A stretch of DNA of 64,000 bases from an uncultured Lachnospiraceae bacterium (lineage in GTDB: Bacteria; Bacillota; Clostridia; Lachnospirales; Lachnospiraceae), in contig CATXUX010000017.1 of assembly GCA_958402795.1 (NCBI GenBank), positions 9,396-73,395 on the forward strand. The letters are read 5' to 3'. The notes beneath the pieces are model-generated. The model saw only the letters and a program-made list of their open reading frames with translations, searched no databases and had not been told where the DNA came from. The translations under genes and the position numbers were made by a program. Of this stretch, positions 1 through 9,126 are shown in pieces; position 1 is the stretch's first letter; the number at the start of each line of letters is the position of its first letter.

Positions 1-2529
1 ACAGTGACTGAGATTTATGATTACTTCCGGCTTCTGTATGCCCGGATCGGGATTCCGCACTGTCCGAAGTGCGGCAGGGAGATCCGGAAACAATCCGTGG
101 ATGAGATGGCGGACCAGATTATGAAACTTCCACAGGGAACCCGGATTCAATTGCTGGCGCCCGTGGTCCGCGGCAAGAAGGGCACCCATGCGAAGCTTTT
201 GGAGCGGGCAAAGAAAAGCGGATATGTACGTGTACGTGTGGATGGAAGCCTTTATGAATTATCGGAGAATATTACGTTAGATAAGAATATTAAGCATAAT
301 ATCGAGATTATCGTGGATCGTCTGATTGTGAAATCGGAGATTGAGAAGCGACTCACAGATTCCATTGAAAGTGTGCTGAATCTGGCAGAAGGTCTTTTGG
401 TTGTAGATGTTATTGGCGGGGAACCGCTGAATTTCAGCCAGAGCTTTTCCTGCCCGGACTGCGGGATCAGTATCGATGAGATTGAACCGAGAAGTTTTTC
501 CTTTAATAATCCGTTTGGAGCGTGTCCGTCCTGCTCTGGTCTGGGATACAAGATGGAATTTGCAGAGGAACTGATGATTCCGGATCCGTCACTCAGTATC
601 AATCAAGGCGCGATCGTAGTGATGGGATGGCAGTCCTGCAATGATAAAGGCAGCTTTACCAATGCGATCCTCACAGCACTCTGTAAAGAATATGGATTTG
701 ATCTGGACACACCATTTGCAGATTACCCGAAAAAGATTCATGATATTCTGATCTATGGGACGAATGGTCATTTTGTGAAGGTGTACTATAAAGGACAGCG
801 GGGAGAAGGCGTCTATGATGTTGCGTTTGAGGGACTGATCAAGAACGTGGAGCGACGTTACCGGGAAACCTATTCGGAAACGTCAAAGGCGGAATATGAG
901 ACATTTATGAATATCACGCCATGTTCTGAGTGTAAAGGACAGCGTCTCAAGCAGAGCGCGCTTGCCGTAACGGTAGGAGAGAAAAATATTGCAGACGTAA
1001 CGGCACTTTCCATCGACAGACTGCAGAATTTTCTGCAGAATCTGGAGCTGACAAAGACGCAGCATTTGATCGGAGATCAGATTTTGAAAGAAATCAATGC
1101 ACGTATACAATTTTTGATGGACGTCGGACTGGAATATCTCACGCTTGCACGTTCTGCAGGTTCTTTGTCGGGCGGCGAGGCACAGCGTATTCGTCTGGCA
1201 ACTCAGATCGGTTCCGGTCTGGTAGGCGTTGCGTATATTCTGGACGAGCCAAGCATCGGACTGCATCAGCGGGATAATGACAAGCTGCTGGCGACCTTGA
1301 AGCGGCTGCGGGATCTGGGAAATACGCTGATCGTTGTCGAGCATGACGAAGATACGATGCTGGCGGCGGATTATATTGTGGATATCGGCCCCGGAGCAGG
1401 GGAACACGGCGGTCAGGTAGTTGCTGTGGGTACTGCCGAGGAGATCATGAAGTGTGAAAACTCGCTCACGGGGGATTATTTGAGCGGAAGAAAGAAGATT
1501 CCGGTGCCGGAGAAGAGAAAAAAGCCGTCCGGATGGCTGAAAGTAGTCGGAGCACAGGAAAACAATCTGAAAAATATCACAGTGAAATTCCCGCTGGGAG
1601 TTATGACATGTGTGACAGGAGTTTCCGGTTCCGGTAAAAGTTCTCTGGTCAACGAGATATTATATAAAAAACTTGCAAAAGAATTGAACCGTGCACGGAC
1701 GATCCCGGGAAAGCACAAGCGCATTGAAGGACTGGAGCAGGTGGATAAAGTGATTAATATTGACCAGTCTCCGATCGGCAGAACGCCGCGCTCAAACCCG
1801 GCAACTTATACCGGTGTTTTTGATCTGATACGGGATCTGTTCGCGTCCACGCCGGATGCGAAGGCGCGGGGATATAAAAAGGGACGGTTCAGCTTCAATG
1901 TAAAAGGCGGACGCTGCGAGGCATGCTCCGGTGACGGAATCATTAAAATCGAGATGCATTTCCTGCCGGACGTCTATGTTCCGTGTGAGGTCTGCGGCGG
2001 CAAACGATACAACCGGGAAACACTGGATGTAAAATATAAGGGGAAAAATATCTATGACGTCCTGAGCATGACGGTAGAAGAAGCAGTTGATTTCTTTGAG
2101 AATGTTCCCAGCATCCGCAGGAAGATGGAAACACTGAATGATGTGGGCCTTTCTTATATCCGGCTGGGGCAGCCGTCGACAGAACTGTCAGGCGGCGAGG
2201 CACAGCGGATCAAGCTGGCCGCGGAACTGAGCAGGCGGGGAACCGGAAAGACGGTGTACATTCTGGATGAACCGACAACAGGATTACATTTTGCAGATGT
2301 GCACAAGCTGACGGAGATCCTGCACAGGCTGACAGCGGACGGCAATACCGTGATCGTGATCGAGCATAATCTGGATGTGATCAAAACAGCGGATTATATT
2401 ATCGATATCGGTCCTGAGGGAGGCGACAAAGGCGGGACAATTGTTGCCTGCGGCACGCCCGAAGAAATTGCAAAGAATGAAAAATCTTATACAGGGAAAT
2501 ATATTGACATGATGCTCCGGAAATCTTAA
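1..2529 (+). CDS. uvrA: Excinuclease ABC subunit A, UvrA (5' end cut by window)
   Basis: DNA damage recognition ATPase of nucleotide excision repair; it dimerises, loads UvrB on damaged DNA and acts in the cytoplasm. The frame is open from base 1, so about 100 N-terminal residues including the first Walker A lie outside the window; about 842 residues remain of a usual ~940. Visible, numbered from base 1: zinc-binding CPKCG near residue 22, an ABC signature SGGEAQRI near 390, the second Walker A GVSGSGKSS near 540, a second zinc finger (CEAC...CEVCGG) near 640-670, and a second signature LSGGEAQRIKL near 730. The first GTG after the edge is internal, not a start. A stem-loop (2543-2568) follows the stop. 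Identity is secure from the doubled ABC architecture. Confidence 0.98.
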   Translation, partial: TVTEIYDYFRLLYARIGIPHCPKCGREIRKQSVDEMADQIMKLPQGTRIQLLAPVVRGKKGTHAKLLERAKKSGYVRVRVDGSLYELSENITLDKNIKHNIEIIVDRLIVKSEIEKRLTDSIESVLNLAEGLLVVDVIGGEPLNFSQSFSCPDCGISIDEIEPRSFSFNNPFGACPSCSGLGYKMEFAEELMIPDPSLSINQGAIVVMGWQSCNDKGSFTNAILTALCKEYGFDLDTPFADYPKKIHDILIYGTNGHFVKVYYKGQRGEGVYDVAFEGLIKNVERRYRETYSETSKAEYETFMNITPCSECKGQRLKQSALAVTVGEKNIADVTALSIDRLQNFLQNLELTKTQHLIGDQILKEINARIQFLMDVGLEYLTLARSAGSLSGGEAQRIRLATQIGSGLVGVAYILDEPSIGLHQRDNDKLLATLKRLRDLGNTLIVVEHDEDTMLAADYIVDIGPGAGEHGGQVVAVGTAEEIMKCENSLTGDYLSGRKKIPVPEKRKKPSGWLKVVGAQENNLKNITVKFPLGVMTCVTGVSGSGKSSLVNEILYKKLAKELNRARTIPGKHKRIEGLEQVDKVINIDQSPIGRTPRSNPATYTGVFDLIRDLFASTPDAKARGYKKGRFSFNVKGGRCEACSGDGIIKIEMHFLPDVYVPCEVCGGKRYNRETLDVKYKGKNIYDVLSMTVEEAVDFFENVPSIRRKMETLNDVGLSYIRLGQPSTELSGGEAQRIKLAAELSRRGTGKTVYILDEPTTGLHFADVHKLTEILHRLTADGNTVIVIEHNLDVIKTADYIIDIGPEGGDKGGTIVACGTPEEIAKNEKSYTGKYIDMMLRKS

Positions 2530-2542
2530 ATTATAAAAAAAT

Positions 2543-2568
2543 CCGGAAAAGGGGTTTTCATTTTCCGG
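2543..2568. terminator. Stem-loop after uvrA
   Basis: An 8-bp perfect stem (CCGGAAAA / TTTTCCGG) with a 10-base loop sits 14 bases after the uvrA stop. On the + strand it has no T-run behind it, while an A-run precedes it, so it would terminate better for minus-strand transcripts. It may be a weak uvrA terminator; it also overlaps the putative -35 of the mreB promoter. Confidence 0.4.
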
Positions 2569-2583
2569 GAAGTCGACTATACT
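2555..2583 (+). promoter_or_regulatory. Possible sigma-A promoter of the mreB-like gene
   Basis: TTTTCA (2555-2560), a 17-base spacer and TATACT (2578-2583). The -35 deviates at two positions and lies within the uvrA hairpin. The predicted leader is about 115 bases. Plausible but weak. Confidence 0.35.
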
Positions 2584-2707
2584 AATGAGTGCAGCTTATC
2601 AAGATAAAAGGGTAATCCATAACAGACAAAAGAAAACGGCAGAAATACGGGATGTATTTCGCAGGAAAGCAGTAAGGTAATGGTTCATGGAAGAAGGGAG
2701 CGTTTGT

Positions 2708-3697
2708 ATGTCTGTGGATATCGGAATAGACCTGGGGACGGCGAGTGTCCTTGTCTATTTGAATGGAAAGGGAGTTGTACTGAAAGAACCGTCCGTAGTG
2801 GCGTATGACAAAGATACAAATGAGATTAAGGCAATCGGAGAAGAAGCAAGACTGATGCTGGGGCGGACACCGGGTAATATCGTGGCAGTCCGGCCGCTGC
2901 GGCAGGGTGTGATCTCGGATTATACAGTAACTGAAAAAATGATCAAGTATTTTGTACAGAAGTCGCTTGGGCGGCGTACTTTAAAAAAACCGCGTATCAG
3001 CATTTGTGTTCCAAGCGGTGTGACGGAAGTGGAACGCAAGGCTGTGGAAGAAGCTACGTTTGCTGCAGGGGCGAGGGAAGTACATCTGATCGAAGAACCG
3101 GTTGCCGCGGCGATCGGTGCGGGAATTGATATTTCTAAGGCATGCGGGAACATGATCGTGGATGTAGGGGGCGGGACCTCCGATATTGCGGTGATTTCCC
3201 TTGGCGGGACAGTAGTGAATACATCGATCAAAGTTGCGGGAGATGATTTTGACGAGGCGATAGTGCGGTATATCCGCAAGAAACATAACCTTCTGATCGG
3301 CGAGCGGACGGCGGAGGAGATTAAGATCAAGATTGGTACAACCTATCCTCTTGTAGAAGAGGAAAAGATGGAGGTGCGCGGAAGAAACCTTGTGACCGGT
3401 CTGCCAAAGACGGTAACGGTGACTTCCACAGAGACGGAAGAAGCGCTGAAGGAAACGACAAGTCAGATCGTAGAGGCAGTGATATCTGTGCTGGAGCGCA
3501 CCCCGCCGGAATTGTCAGCGGATGTGCTCGACCGCGGGATCGTACTGACAGGAGGCGGTTCCATGCTGCGGGGACTGCAGGAACTGATTGAAGAGCGCAC
3601 GGGAATCAATACGATGACGGCGGAAGATCCGATGAAAGTGGTCGCGATCGGAACCGGTCAGTACGTGGAATTTATGAGCGGAAACCGGAATATATAG
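2708..3697 (+). CDS. mreB: MreB/Mbl-type bacterial actin
   Basis: Actin-like cytoskeletal ATPase that organises lateral cell-wall synthesis beneath the membrane. The 329-residue product has the family's usual length and the phosphate-1 motif IGIDLGTASVLVY at the N terminus, phosphate-2 motif MIVDVGGGTSDIAVIS near the middle and GIVLTGGGSMLRGL near the C terminus. I chose ATG 2708 rather than the upstream in-frame ATG 2687, because AGAAGGGAG lies 8-16 bases before 2708 and the family start (M-x-x-D-I-G-I-D-L-G) fits. It stands alone without mreC/mreD, so it may be a Mbl or MreBH paralogue rather than the mreBCD copy. It could be co-transcribed with recD2, 42 bases downstream. Confidence 0.93.
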   Translation: MSVDIGIDLGTASVLVYLNGKGVVLKEPSVVAYDKDTNEIKAIGEEARLMLGRTPGNIVAVRPLRQGVISDYTVTEKMIKYFVQKSLGRRTLKKPRISICVPSGVTEVERKAVEEATFAAGAREVHLIEEPVAAAIGAGIDISKACGNMIVDVGGGTSDIAVISLGGTVVNTSIKVAGDDFDEAIVRYIRKKHNLLIGERTAEEIKIKIGTTYPLVEEEKMEVRGRNLVTGLPKTVTVTSTETEEALKETTSQIVEAVISVLERTPPELSADVLDRGIVLTGGGSMLRGLQELIEERTGINTMTAEDPMKVVAIGTGQYVEFMSGNRNI

Positions 3698-3739
3698 TTA
3701 TGCAGACCGCACAGAGAATACGAAGAAAGAAGCAGTACG

Positions 3740-5950
3740 ATGGAGAAGATAACCGGATACGTGGAACATATTGTGTTCCGCAACGATGAGAATGGTTATA
3801 CAGTGTTTCATCTTGAAAATGAAAAAGGAGAGCTGACCTGTGTGGGCAGCTTTCATTTTATCAATGAGGGAGAGATGCTGGAACTCACAGGCGAGTATGT
3901 CAATCACAGCGTCTATGGAACGCAGTTCAAGGTAAGTTCTCATGAAGTGAAGGAACCAGAGGATCTTGCGTCAATTGAGCGGTATCTGGGGAGCGGAGCA
4001 ATCAAAGGGGTAGGGATGGCTCTTGCCTCCCGGATCGTTCAGAAGTTCAGAGAGGATACGTTCCGGGTGATTGAAGAAGAACCGGAACGGCTGGCGGAGA
4101 TTAAAGGGATCAGCCTGCGCAAGGCAAGGGAGATAGGCGTTCAGGTAGAAGAAAAAAAGGAGATGCGCCAATCGATGCTCTACCTCCAGAAATACGGAAT
4201 TTCGACGACGCTTGCTGCGAAGATTTACAAGGCGTATGGGGGAAAGCTGTATCAGGTGCTCGAGGAAAATCCATATCAGCTTGCGGATAACATTGATGGC
4301 GTAGGCTTTAAGACTGCAGATGAAATTGCATCAAGAATCGGAATCCAGCCGGACTCGGATTTCCGGATCCGGAGCGGATTGTACTATGTACTCCAGCAGG
4401 CGGCGGGGGAAGGACATATTTATCTTCCGATGGATGTACTGATGCGCCGTGCATCGGGGATTCTGGGCGTGGAGATTCAGGACACGCAGAAATATGTGAT
4501 GGATCTCTGCATTGAGCGGAAAACGGTAATGAAAGAGGAAGAGGGAGAAATCCGCGTCTATCTGGCACGTTATTATTATATGGAACTGAATACGGCAAAG
4601 ATGCTCTGTGATCTGAATATTGACTGTCCTATGTCCGAGGAGATGATGGAGAAGCGCCTCCGGAAAGTAGAGCGGCGGGAACAGATTACACTGGATGAGA
4701 TGCAGCACAAGGCAGTGATCGCCACCATAAAACATGGACTTATGGTGCTGACCGGCGGGCCCGGGACGGGAAAGACAACGACGATCAATACGATGATTCA
4801 GTTTTTTGAGAGCGAAGGAATGCAGGTGCAGCTTGCGGCGCCGACCGGACGGGCAGCAAAGAGAATGACAGAGGCTACCGGTTACGAGGCGCAGACGATC
4901 CACCGCCTTCTGGAAGTCAGCGGGAATCCGGAGGAAGGAGACGGCGTAAAAGGCTTTCAGCGCAACCGGGATAATCCGCTGGAAGCGGATGTGATCATCA
5001 TAGATGAAATGTCCATGGTAGATCTTGCGCTCATGCATGCGCTGCTGTCTGCGATCCCGGTGGGAACCCGTCTTGTCCTCGTGGGGGACGTAAACCAGCT
5101 TCCATCGGTCGGGGCGGGGAGCGTACTTAGAGATATTATTTCATCAGAATGCTTTCACGTTGTGACACTGACGAGAATCTTCCGCCAGGCGGGAGAGAGT
5201 GATATTGTTGTGAATGCACATAAAATCAATGCCGGTGAACCAGTCATCCTCGACAATAAAAGCCGGGACTTCTTTTTCCTGAAGCGTCAGGATGCTGACA
5301 CGATCATCCGTGTCATGCTCACCCTCATTCAGAAGAAACTTCCCGGGTACGTTGGCGCGCCGCCGAGCGAGATCCAGGTGATGACGCCGACGAGAAAGGG
5401 ACTTCTTGGTGTAGAACGTCTCAACAGTATTCTGCAGAGATATCTGAATCCGCCGGAGCCGGGGAAGGAAGAGGAAGAGATCAATGGACGTATCTTCCGC
5501 GTGGGAGATAAGGTAATGCAGATTAAGAATAATTACCAGTTAGAGTGGGAGATCCGTACGAAGTATGGCTTGACGGTGGACAAGGGACTCGGGATATTCA
5601 ACGGAGATATGGGGATTGTAACAGAGATAGACGGTTACAATCAGACGATAGAAGTGGAATATGACGAGCACAGGGAAGTAAAATATACATTTGAGATGAC
5701 GGAAGAACTCGAGCTTGCATATGCGATTACGGTACATAAGTCCCAGGGAAGCGAATATCCGGCTGTGATCATTCCACTTCTGCAGGGACCGAAGCTGTTA
5801 TATAACCGGAATCTGCTTTATACGGCGGTAACGAGGGCCAAAAAATGTATTACAATAGTAGGGAGTGAAAGCGTATTTCAGGAAATGATACAAAACAAAA
5901 GCGAACAAACCAGATATACAAGTCTGGCAAAGCGCATTCAGGAGTTCTGA
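3740..5950 (+). CDS. recD2: RecD2-type ATP-dependent DNA helicase
   Basis: Superfamily 1B 5'-3' DNA helicase (YrrC family) acting in recombination and repair without RecBC. Length 736 residues is typical. Order of features: N-terminal OB-like region (1-80), helix-hairpin-helix segments (GSGAIKGVG near 90 and GVGFKTADEIA near 190), Walker A GGPGTGKT at 339-346, Walker B IIIDEMS with D422-E423, and the C-terminal SH3-like/UvrD-C part ending with the helicase motif AYAITVHKSQGSE and YTAVTRAKK. The ATG at 3740 gives the family N terminus MEKITGYVEHIVF. comFC follows immediately and probably overlaps it, so the two are likely translated from one mRNA. Confidence 0.96.
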   Translation: MEKITGYVEHIVFRNDENGYTVFHLENEKGELTCVGSFHFINEGEMLELTGEYVNHSVYGTQFKVSSHEVKEPEDLASIERYLGSGAIKGVGMALASRIVQKFREDTFRVIEEEPERLAEIKGISLRKAREIGVQVEEKKEMRQSMLYLQKYGISTTLAAKIYKAYGGKLYQVLEENPYQLADNIDGVGFKTADEIASRIGIQPDSDFRIRSGLYYVLQQAAGEGHIYLPMDVLMRRASGILGVEIQDTQKYVMDLCIERKTVMKEEEGEIRVYLARYYYMELNTAKMLCDLNIDCPMSEEMMEKRLRKVERREQITLDEMQHKAVIATIKHGLMVLTGGPGTGKTTTINTMIQFFESEGMQVQLAAPTGRAAKRMTEATGYEAQTIHRLLEVSGNPEEGDGVKGFQRNRDNPLEADVIIIDEMSMVDLALMHALLSAIPVGTRLVLVGDVNQLPSVGAGSVLRDIISSECFHVVTLTRIFRQAGESDIVVNAHKINAGEPVILDNKSRDFFFLKRQDADTIIRVMLTLIQKKLPGYVGAPPSEIQVMTPTRKGLLGVERLNSILQRYLNPPEPGKEEEEINGRIFRVGDKVMQIKNNYQLEWEIRTKYGLTVDKGLGIFNGDMGIVTEIDGYNQTIEVEYDEHREVKYTFEMTEELELAYAITVHKSQGSEYPAVIIPLLQGPKLLYNRNLLYTAVTRAKKCITIVGSESVFQEMIQNKSEQTRYTSLAKRIQEF

Positions 5951-5964
5951 AAGTACTGGATCTT

Positions 5965-6645
5965 TTGTATCCGCAGCATTGTCCGTTCTGTGAAAGAGTG
6001 ACCGTGCAGGGGCAGAGAATCTGTCCGTCCTGCCGAAAACAACTGCCGTATATAGAAGAGCCGCGTTGTATGAAGTGCGGGCAACCTCTCAGGGAAGAAG
6101 AACGAGAATATTGTGAGGACTGTACAAGGCATTCGCGCGCATATGAGCAGGGGAGAAGTCTCTGGATTCACGGCGGGCGTGTTTCACATGCGATTTATCA
6201 GTTTAAATTTCATAATAAACGATATTATGCGGGAATATTTGCAGAGGAGACAGCCGCACGTTACGGGGGATGGATGAGCCGGTGCAAAATCGAAGAGATT
6301 ATTCCGGTTCCGCTGCATCCGTCCAGACGGAGAAAGAGGGGGTTTAATCAGGCTGAACTGCTTGCGGAAGAAATCGGACGAAGGACCGGGATTCATGTCA
6401 ATCCGAAAGTAGTATACAGAATCCGCAATACCAGACCACAGAAGGAACTGGATGACAGAGAACGGTATCAAAACCTAAAAGGGGCATTCGGAGTGTCTGC
6501 TTCATGGACAGCAAAGAAAAATGTGCTGCTCGTTGACGACATTTATACGACCGGAAGTACGATTGACCGGATCGCGCGGCTGCTGAAAAAGGCAGGCGTT
6601 CAAAATGTATATTTTTTCACTATAAGCATTGGACAAGGACTCTAG
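5965..6645 (+). CDS. comFC: ComFC-like phosphoribosyltransferase-fold protein
   Basis: ComF family protein, linked to DNA uptake and homologous recombination in Firmicutes; the exact reaction is unknown. N-terminal zinc ribbon with CPFC, CPSC, CMKCG and CEDC pairs, then a type I phosphoribosyltransferase domain with the PRPP loop LLVDDIYTTGST (D191-D192). Length about 227. The start is uncertain: no ATG exists in this frame after the stop at 5866. TTG 5965 is the nearest usual start but sits 20 bases from the strong AGGAG (5940-5944). CTG 5956 is 11 bases from it and would add L-D-L, matching the LDLLYP opening common in this family. Location straight after recD2 suggests a recombination/uptake pair. 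Confidence 0.9.
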   Translation: MYPQHCPFCERVTVQGQRICPSCRKQLPYIEEPRCMKCGQPLREEEREYCEDCTRHSRAYEQGRSLWIHGGRVSHAIYQFKFHNKRYYAGIFAEETAARYGGWMSRCKIEEIIPVPLHPSRRRKRGFNQAELLAEEIGRRTGIHVNPKVVYRIRNTRPQKELDDRERYQNLKGAFGVSASWTAKKNVLLVDDIYTTGSTIDRIARLLKKAGVQNVYFFTISIGQGL

Positions 6646-6659
6646 GTATATGCTATACT
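6630..6659 (+). promoter_or_regulatory. Possible promoter before the membrane protein pair and cdaA operon
   Basis: TGGACA (6630-6635), 18-base spacer, and an extended -10 TGcTATACT (hexamer 6654-6659). It overlaps the end of comFC and would give a leader of about 50 bases before the gene at 6716. Confidence 0.4.
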
Positions 6660-6715
6660 GAACGTAGTATGTAAACAGGGTGGCAGGTGTAATAATAAAG
6701 ACAGGAGGTCTGGTG

Positions 6716-7111
6716 ATGTTAGATAAGAGAAAGATCAGACTGATGACGAAAATGAGTACTTATGAAAAATATGAAGCACGGCAGGATCTGAAGATCAGCA
6801 GTTACTACAGAAAGGACTACACGAGTCTGAATACGTTGATCTCGATTTTCTGGGTGACGGTCGGATATGCAGTGGCCGCAGTGCTGTTTGTGCTCTGCAA
6901 TCTGGACGCCCTGCTGGCGGATCTGACCATGATGAAGCTGATTACGATCGTGGCGGCGGCACTGGCGGTATATCTGGCGCTTCTGGTGATTTACAGCGTA
7001 TGCGCGGCCAATTATTATAAGATAAAGCATACGAAGGCAAAACGCCGTGTAAAAAAATATTACCGGGATCTGTCACGTCTGGAAAAGATGGAAATGAAGG
7101 AGAAAAAATAA
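6716..7111 (+). CDS. Small two-helix membrane protein, unknown function
   Basis: Not recognised as a characterised family. The 131-residue product has a charged, basic N terminus (about 50 residues with KYEARQDLKIS), two transmembrane stretches (about 45-70 and 78-100), and a basic, coiled-coil-prone C terminus ending KKYYRDLSRLEKMEMKEKK. ATG 6716 is preceded by AGGAGG six bases upstream (6703-6708 region); the in-frame GTG at 6680 has no ribosome site. Three bases separate its stop from the next membrane protein, and the pair precedes cdaA, so a role linked to c-di-AMP or envelope stress is possible but is only inferred from position. Confidence 0.75.
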   Translation: MLDKRKIRLMTKMSTYEKYEARQDLKISSYYRKDYTSLNTLISIFWVTVGYAVAAVLFVLCNLDALLADLTMMKLITIVAAALAVYLALLVIYSVCAANYYKIKHTKAKRRVKKYYRDLSRLEKMEMKEKK

Positions 7112-7114
7112 GCT

Positions 7115-8197
7115 ATGGCGACAATACTTGAATGGAGAGGTCAACTGCAAAAAGTATATGCAAAGTATTCCGTTTATATTATGAAAGGACTGCAGCTTAT
7201 ACTTGGACTGCTTGTCTTTGGTGTAATCAATTCCGGTATCGGATTTATGGAAAGAGCTTCCTCAATCGTCTGTACGGTGGGACTTGCCGTGATCTGTACA
7301 TTTTTGCCGCTTTCCGTGATGGCTTTCGCGGCGACGGCATTGGTTCTGCTCCATCTGTACACATTATCGGCCGGTGTTGCAATTGTGGCAGCGATGTTGT
7401 TCCTGCTGATGTATATTTTCTACTTCCGTTTTTGCTCAAAGAATTCGTGGCTCGTTTTATTAACGGCAGTTTCGTTTACGATAAAGATTCCGCTTGTCAT
7501 TCCGGTTGCAGCAGGTCTTCTGGGAGGACCGGCCGGTCTGATCCCGGTAGCGCTGGGGACGTTTTCCTATTATATGCTCCATATAGCCAAGATGTCCTCC
7601 AACACGTATAAAGCTGGGGAATTGATCGAGGTAATTACAACATTTACGAAACAGACACTTACAAATAAAGAAATGCTTGTAATGCTGGCTGCAGTTGTAA
7701 TTTGCGGTATACTTGTATACGGGATACGGATTTCTTCGCTGGACCATTCCTGGAAGATCGCATCTGTTGCCGGAGCGGTAGCAGAAGCTGCTCTTTGCAC
7801 GGTTGGAAATGTGGCGTTGGAAGTACATATCTCATATGGACTGCTGGCGGCGGATGTGCTGCTCGCTATTTTGACGGGACTCTTTTTGGAAGTGATGTTT
7901 CTCTCTGTAGACTACAGCAGAACGGAGCATCTTGAATTTGAAGATGATGAATATCATTATTATGTGAAAGCTGTTCCGAAGCTGATCGCTACGGAGCCGG
8001 AGAAGAATGTAAAACAGATAGCAGGACACCAGGATGAGATATTGCCGGAAAAGAAAAATACGCAGAATATAAAAAAAGAGCCGGCGGAAAGAAAAAATAA
8101 AGAACATTTGGCGGAAGGTCAGACGCCGGATGATATCCTTCTGACCAGAAGTCTGAACAAGGAGCTTGGTCTGGGAAATCCCGATCAGAAAAAGTAG
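7115..8197 (+). CDS. Polytopic membrane protein with charged cytoplasmic tail, upstream of cdaA
   Basis: No function recognised. The 360-residue protein has about eight hydrophobic segments between residues 22 and 265, including a GLLGGPAGLIPVALG loop near 135. A hydrophilic tail of about 95 residues begins DDEYHYYVKAVPKL and is rich in Lys and Glu. It starts 3 bases after the preceding small membrane protein and ends 56 bases before cdaA, so all are likely one transcript. The conserved-looking DDEYHYYVKAVPK segment directly after the last helix suggests a partner-binding element. A permease-like or regulatory role for c-di-AMP synthesis would be speculation. Confidence 0.75.
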   Translation: MATILEWRGQLQKVYAKYSVYIMKGLQLILGLLVFGVINSGIGFMERASSIVCTVGLAVICTFLPLSVMAFAATALVLLHLYTLSAGVAIVAAMLFLLMYIFYFRFCSKNSWLVLLTAVSFTIKIPLVIPVAAGLLGGPAGLIPVALGTFSYYMLHIAKMSSNTYKAGELIEVITTFTKQTLTNKEMLVMLAAVVICGILVYGIRISSLDHSWKIASVAGAVAEAALCTVGNVALEVHISYGLLAADVLLAILTGLFLEVMFLSVDYSRTEHLEFEDDEYHYYVKAVPKLIATEPEKNVKQIAGHQDEILPEKKNTQNIKKEPAERKNKEHLAEGQTPDDILLTRSLNKELGLGNPDQKK

Positions 8198-8253
8198 GCT
8201 AAAAGGCGGAATACAGGGCAGGACTGTGGTATCACAGGGAAGGTGACAACAAG

Positions 8254-9126
8254 ATGGAACAATGGATACAAAATTTCTTTTATAAATATTTAGGCAGCCT
8301 GTATTTTCCCACGGTGACCGTGACGGATATTGTTGAGATTATTATCGTGGCGATTGCTGTATATGAGATCATGCTGTGGATCAAGAATACGAAAGCATGG
8401 ATGCTTCTGCGTGGGATCATTATACTGGCAGTCTTTATTTTGCTTGCGACAATTTTTAAAATGCATACGATCCTGTTTCTTGTGAGACAGTCCATCAATG
8501 TGCTGGCAATCGCGGCGGTCGTCGTATTTCAGCCGGAAATCAGGCGTGCGCTGGAAAAACTCGGGGAGAAGCAGTTCCTGAGCGGCATTGTATCTTTGCG
8601 CAAGAATAAGGAAAACCAGCGGTTTACAGATGAGACGATCGACGGAATCGTGCGGGCCTGTTATGATATGGGCAGAGAAAAGACGGGCGCGCTGATCGTT
8701 GTGGAGCAGGCGATTCAGTTAAAAGAATATGAGATGACCGGGATCGAGATGGACTGTAAGATATCCAGACAGGTACTTGTCAATATTTTTGAACACAATA
8801 CGCCTCTTCATGACGGTGCAGTGATCGTGAGGGGGGACCGGATCGCATCGGCAACCTGTTACCTTCCACTGTCGGACAATATGCAGATCAGCAAAGATCT
8901 GGGAACAAGGCATCGTGCCGCATTAGGAATGAGTGAAGTGTGCGATGCACTGATCATTGTCGTATCAGAGGAAACGGGGCAGGTCTCGGCTGCGGCAGGC
9001 GGAGAACTCTTCCGCGATATTACGCCGGATGATCTGAGGAACAGACTTGGCCAGATCCAGTATAGAGCTTCGGAGCAGAAGAAATTTACTATACGGAAAG
9101 GACGGCGGAAAAATGAAAATTCATAA
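8254..9126 (+). CDS. cdaA: Diadenylate cyclase CdaA (DisA_N domain)
   Basis: Makes cyclic di-AMP from two ATP at the membrane; c-di-AMP controls potassium and osmolyte uptake and wall homeostasis in Firmicutes. The 290-residue protein has three N-terminal transmembrane helices (about 20-80), then the DAC domain with the two catalytic motifs D187-G188-A189 (HDGAVIV) and R219-H220-R221 (TRHRAALG). Start at ATG 8254 with an upstream GGGAAGG site. The last 14 bases overlap the start of cdaR, the classic partner. The usual third gene, glmM, is absent here; an HPr-like gene follows cdaR instead, and glmS lies about 38 kb away. Confidence 0.97.
   Translation: MEQWIQNFFYKYLGSLYFPTVTVTDIVEIIIVAIAVYEIMLWIKNTKAWMLLRGIIILAVFILLATIFKMHTILFLVRQSINVLAIAAVVVFQPEIRRALEKLGEKQFLSGIVSLRKNKENQRFTDETIDGIVRACYDMGREKTGALIVVEQAIQLKEYEMTGIEMDCKISRQVLVNIFEHNTPLHDGAVIVRGDRIASATCYLPLSDNMQISKDLGTRHRAALGMSEVCDALIIVVSEETGQVSAAAGGELFRDITPDDLRNRLGQIQYRASEQKKFTIRKGRRKNENS

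Noticed and set aside
4331..5038. 235-codon minus-strand frame inside recD2
   Set aside because: Shadow of the helicase core; no start signal and no recognisable family.
8831..8836. G6 run in cdaA as a further phase-variation tract
   Set aside because: Short, and it encodes part of the conserved V-R-G-D segment near the active site of an important enzyme; six Gs are below the usual switching length.
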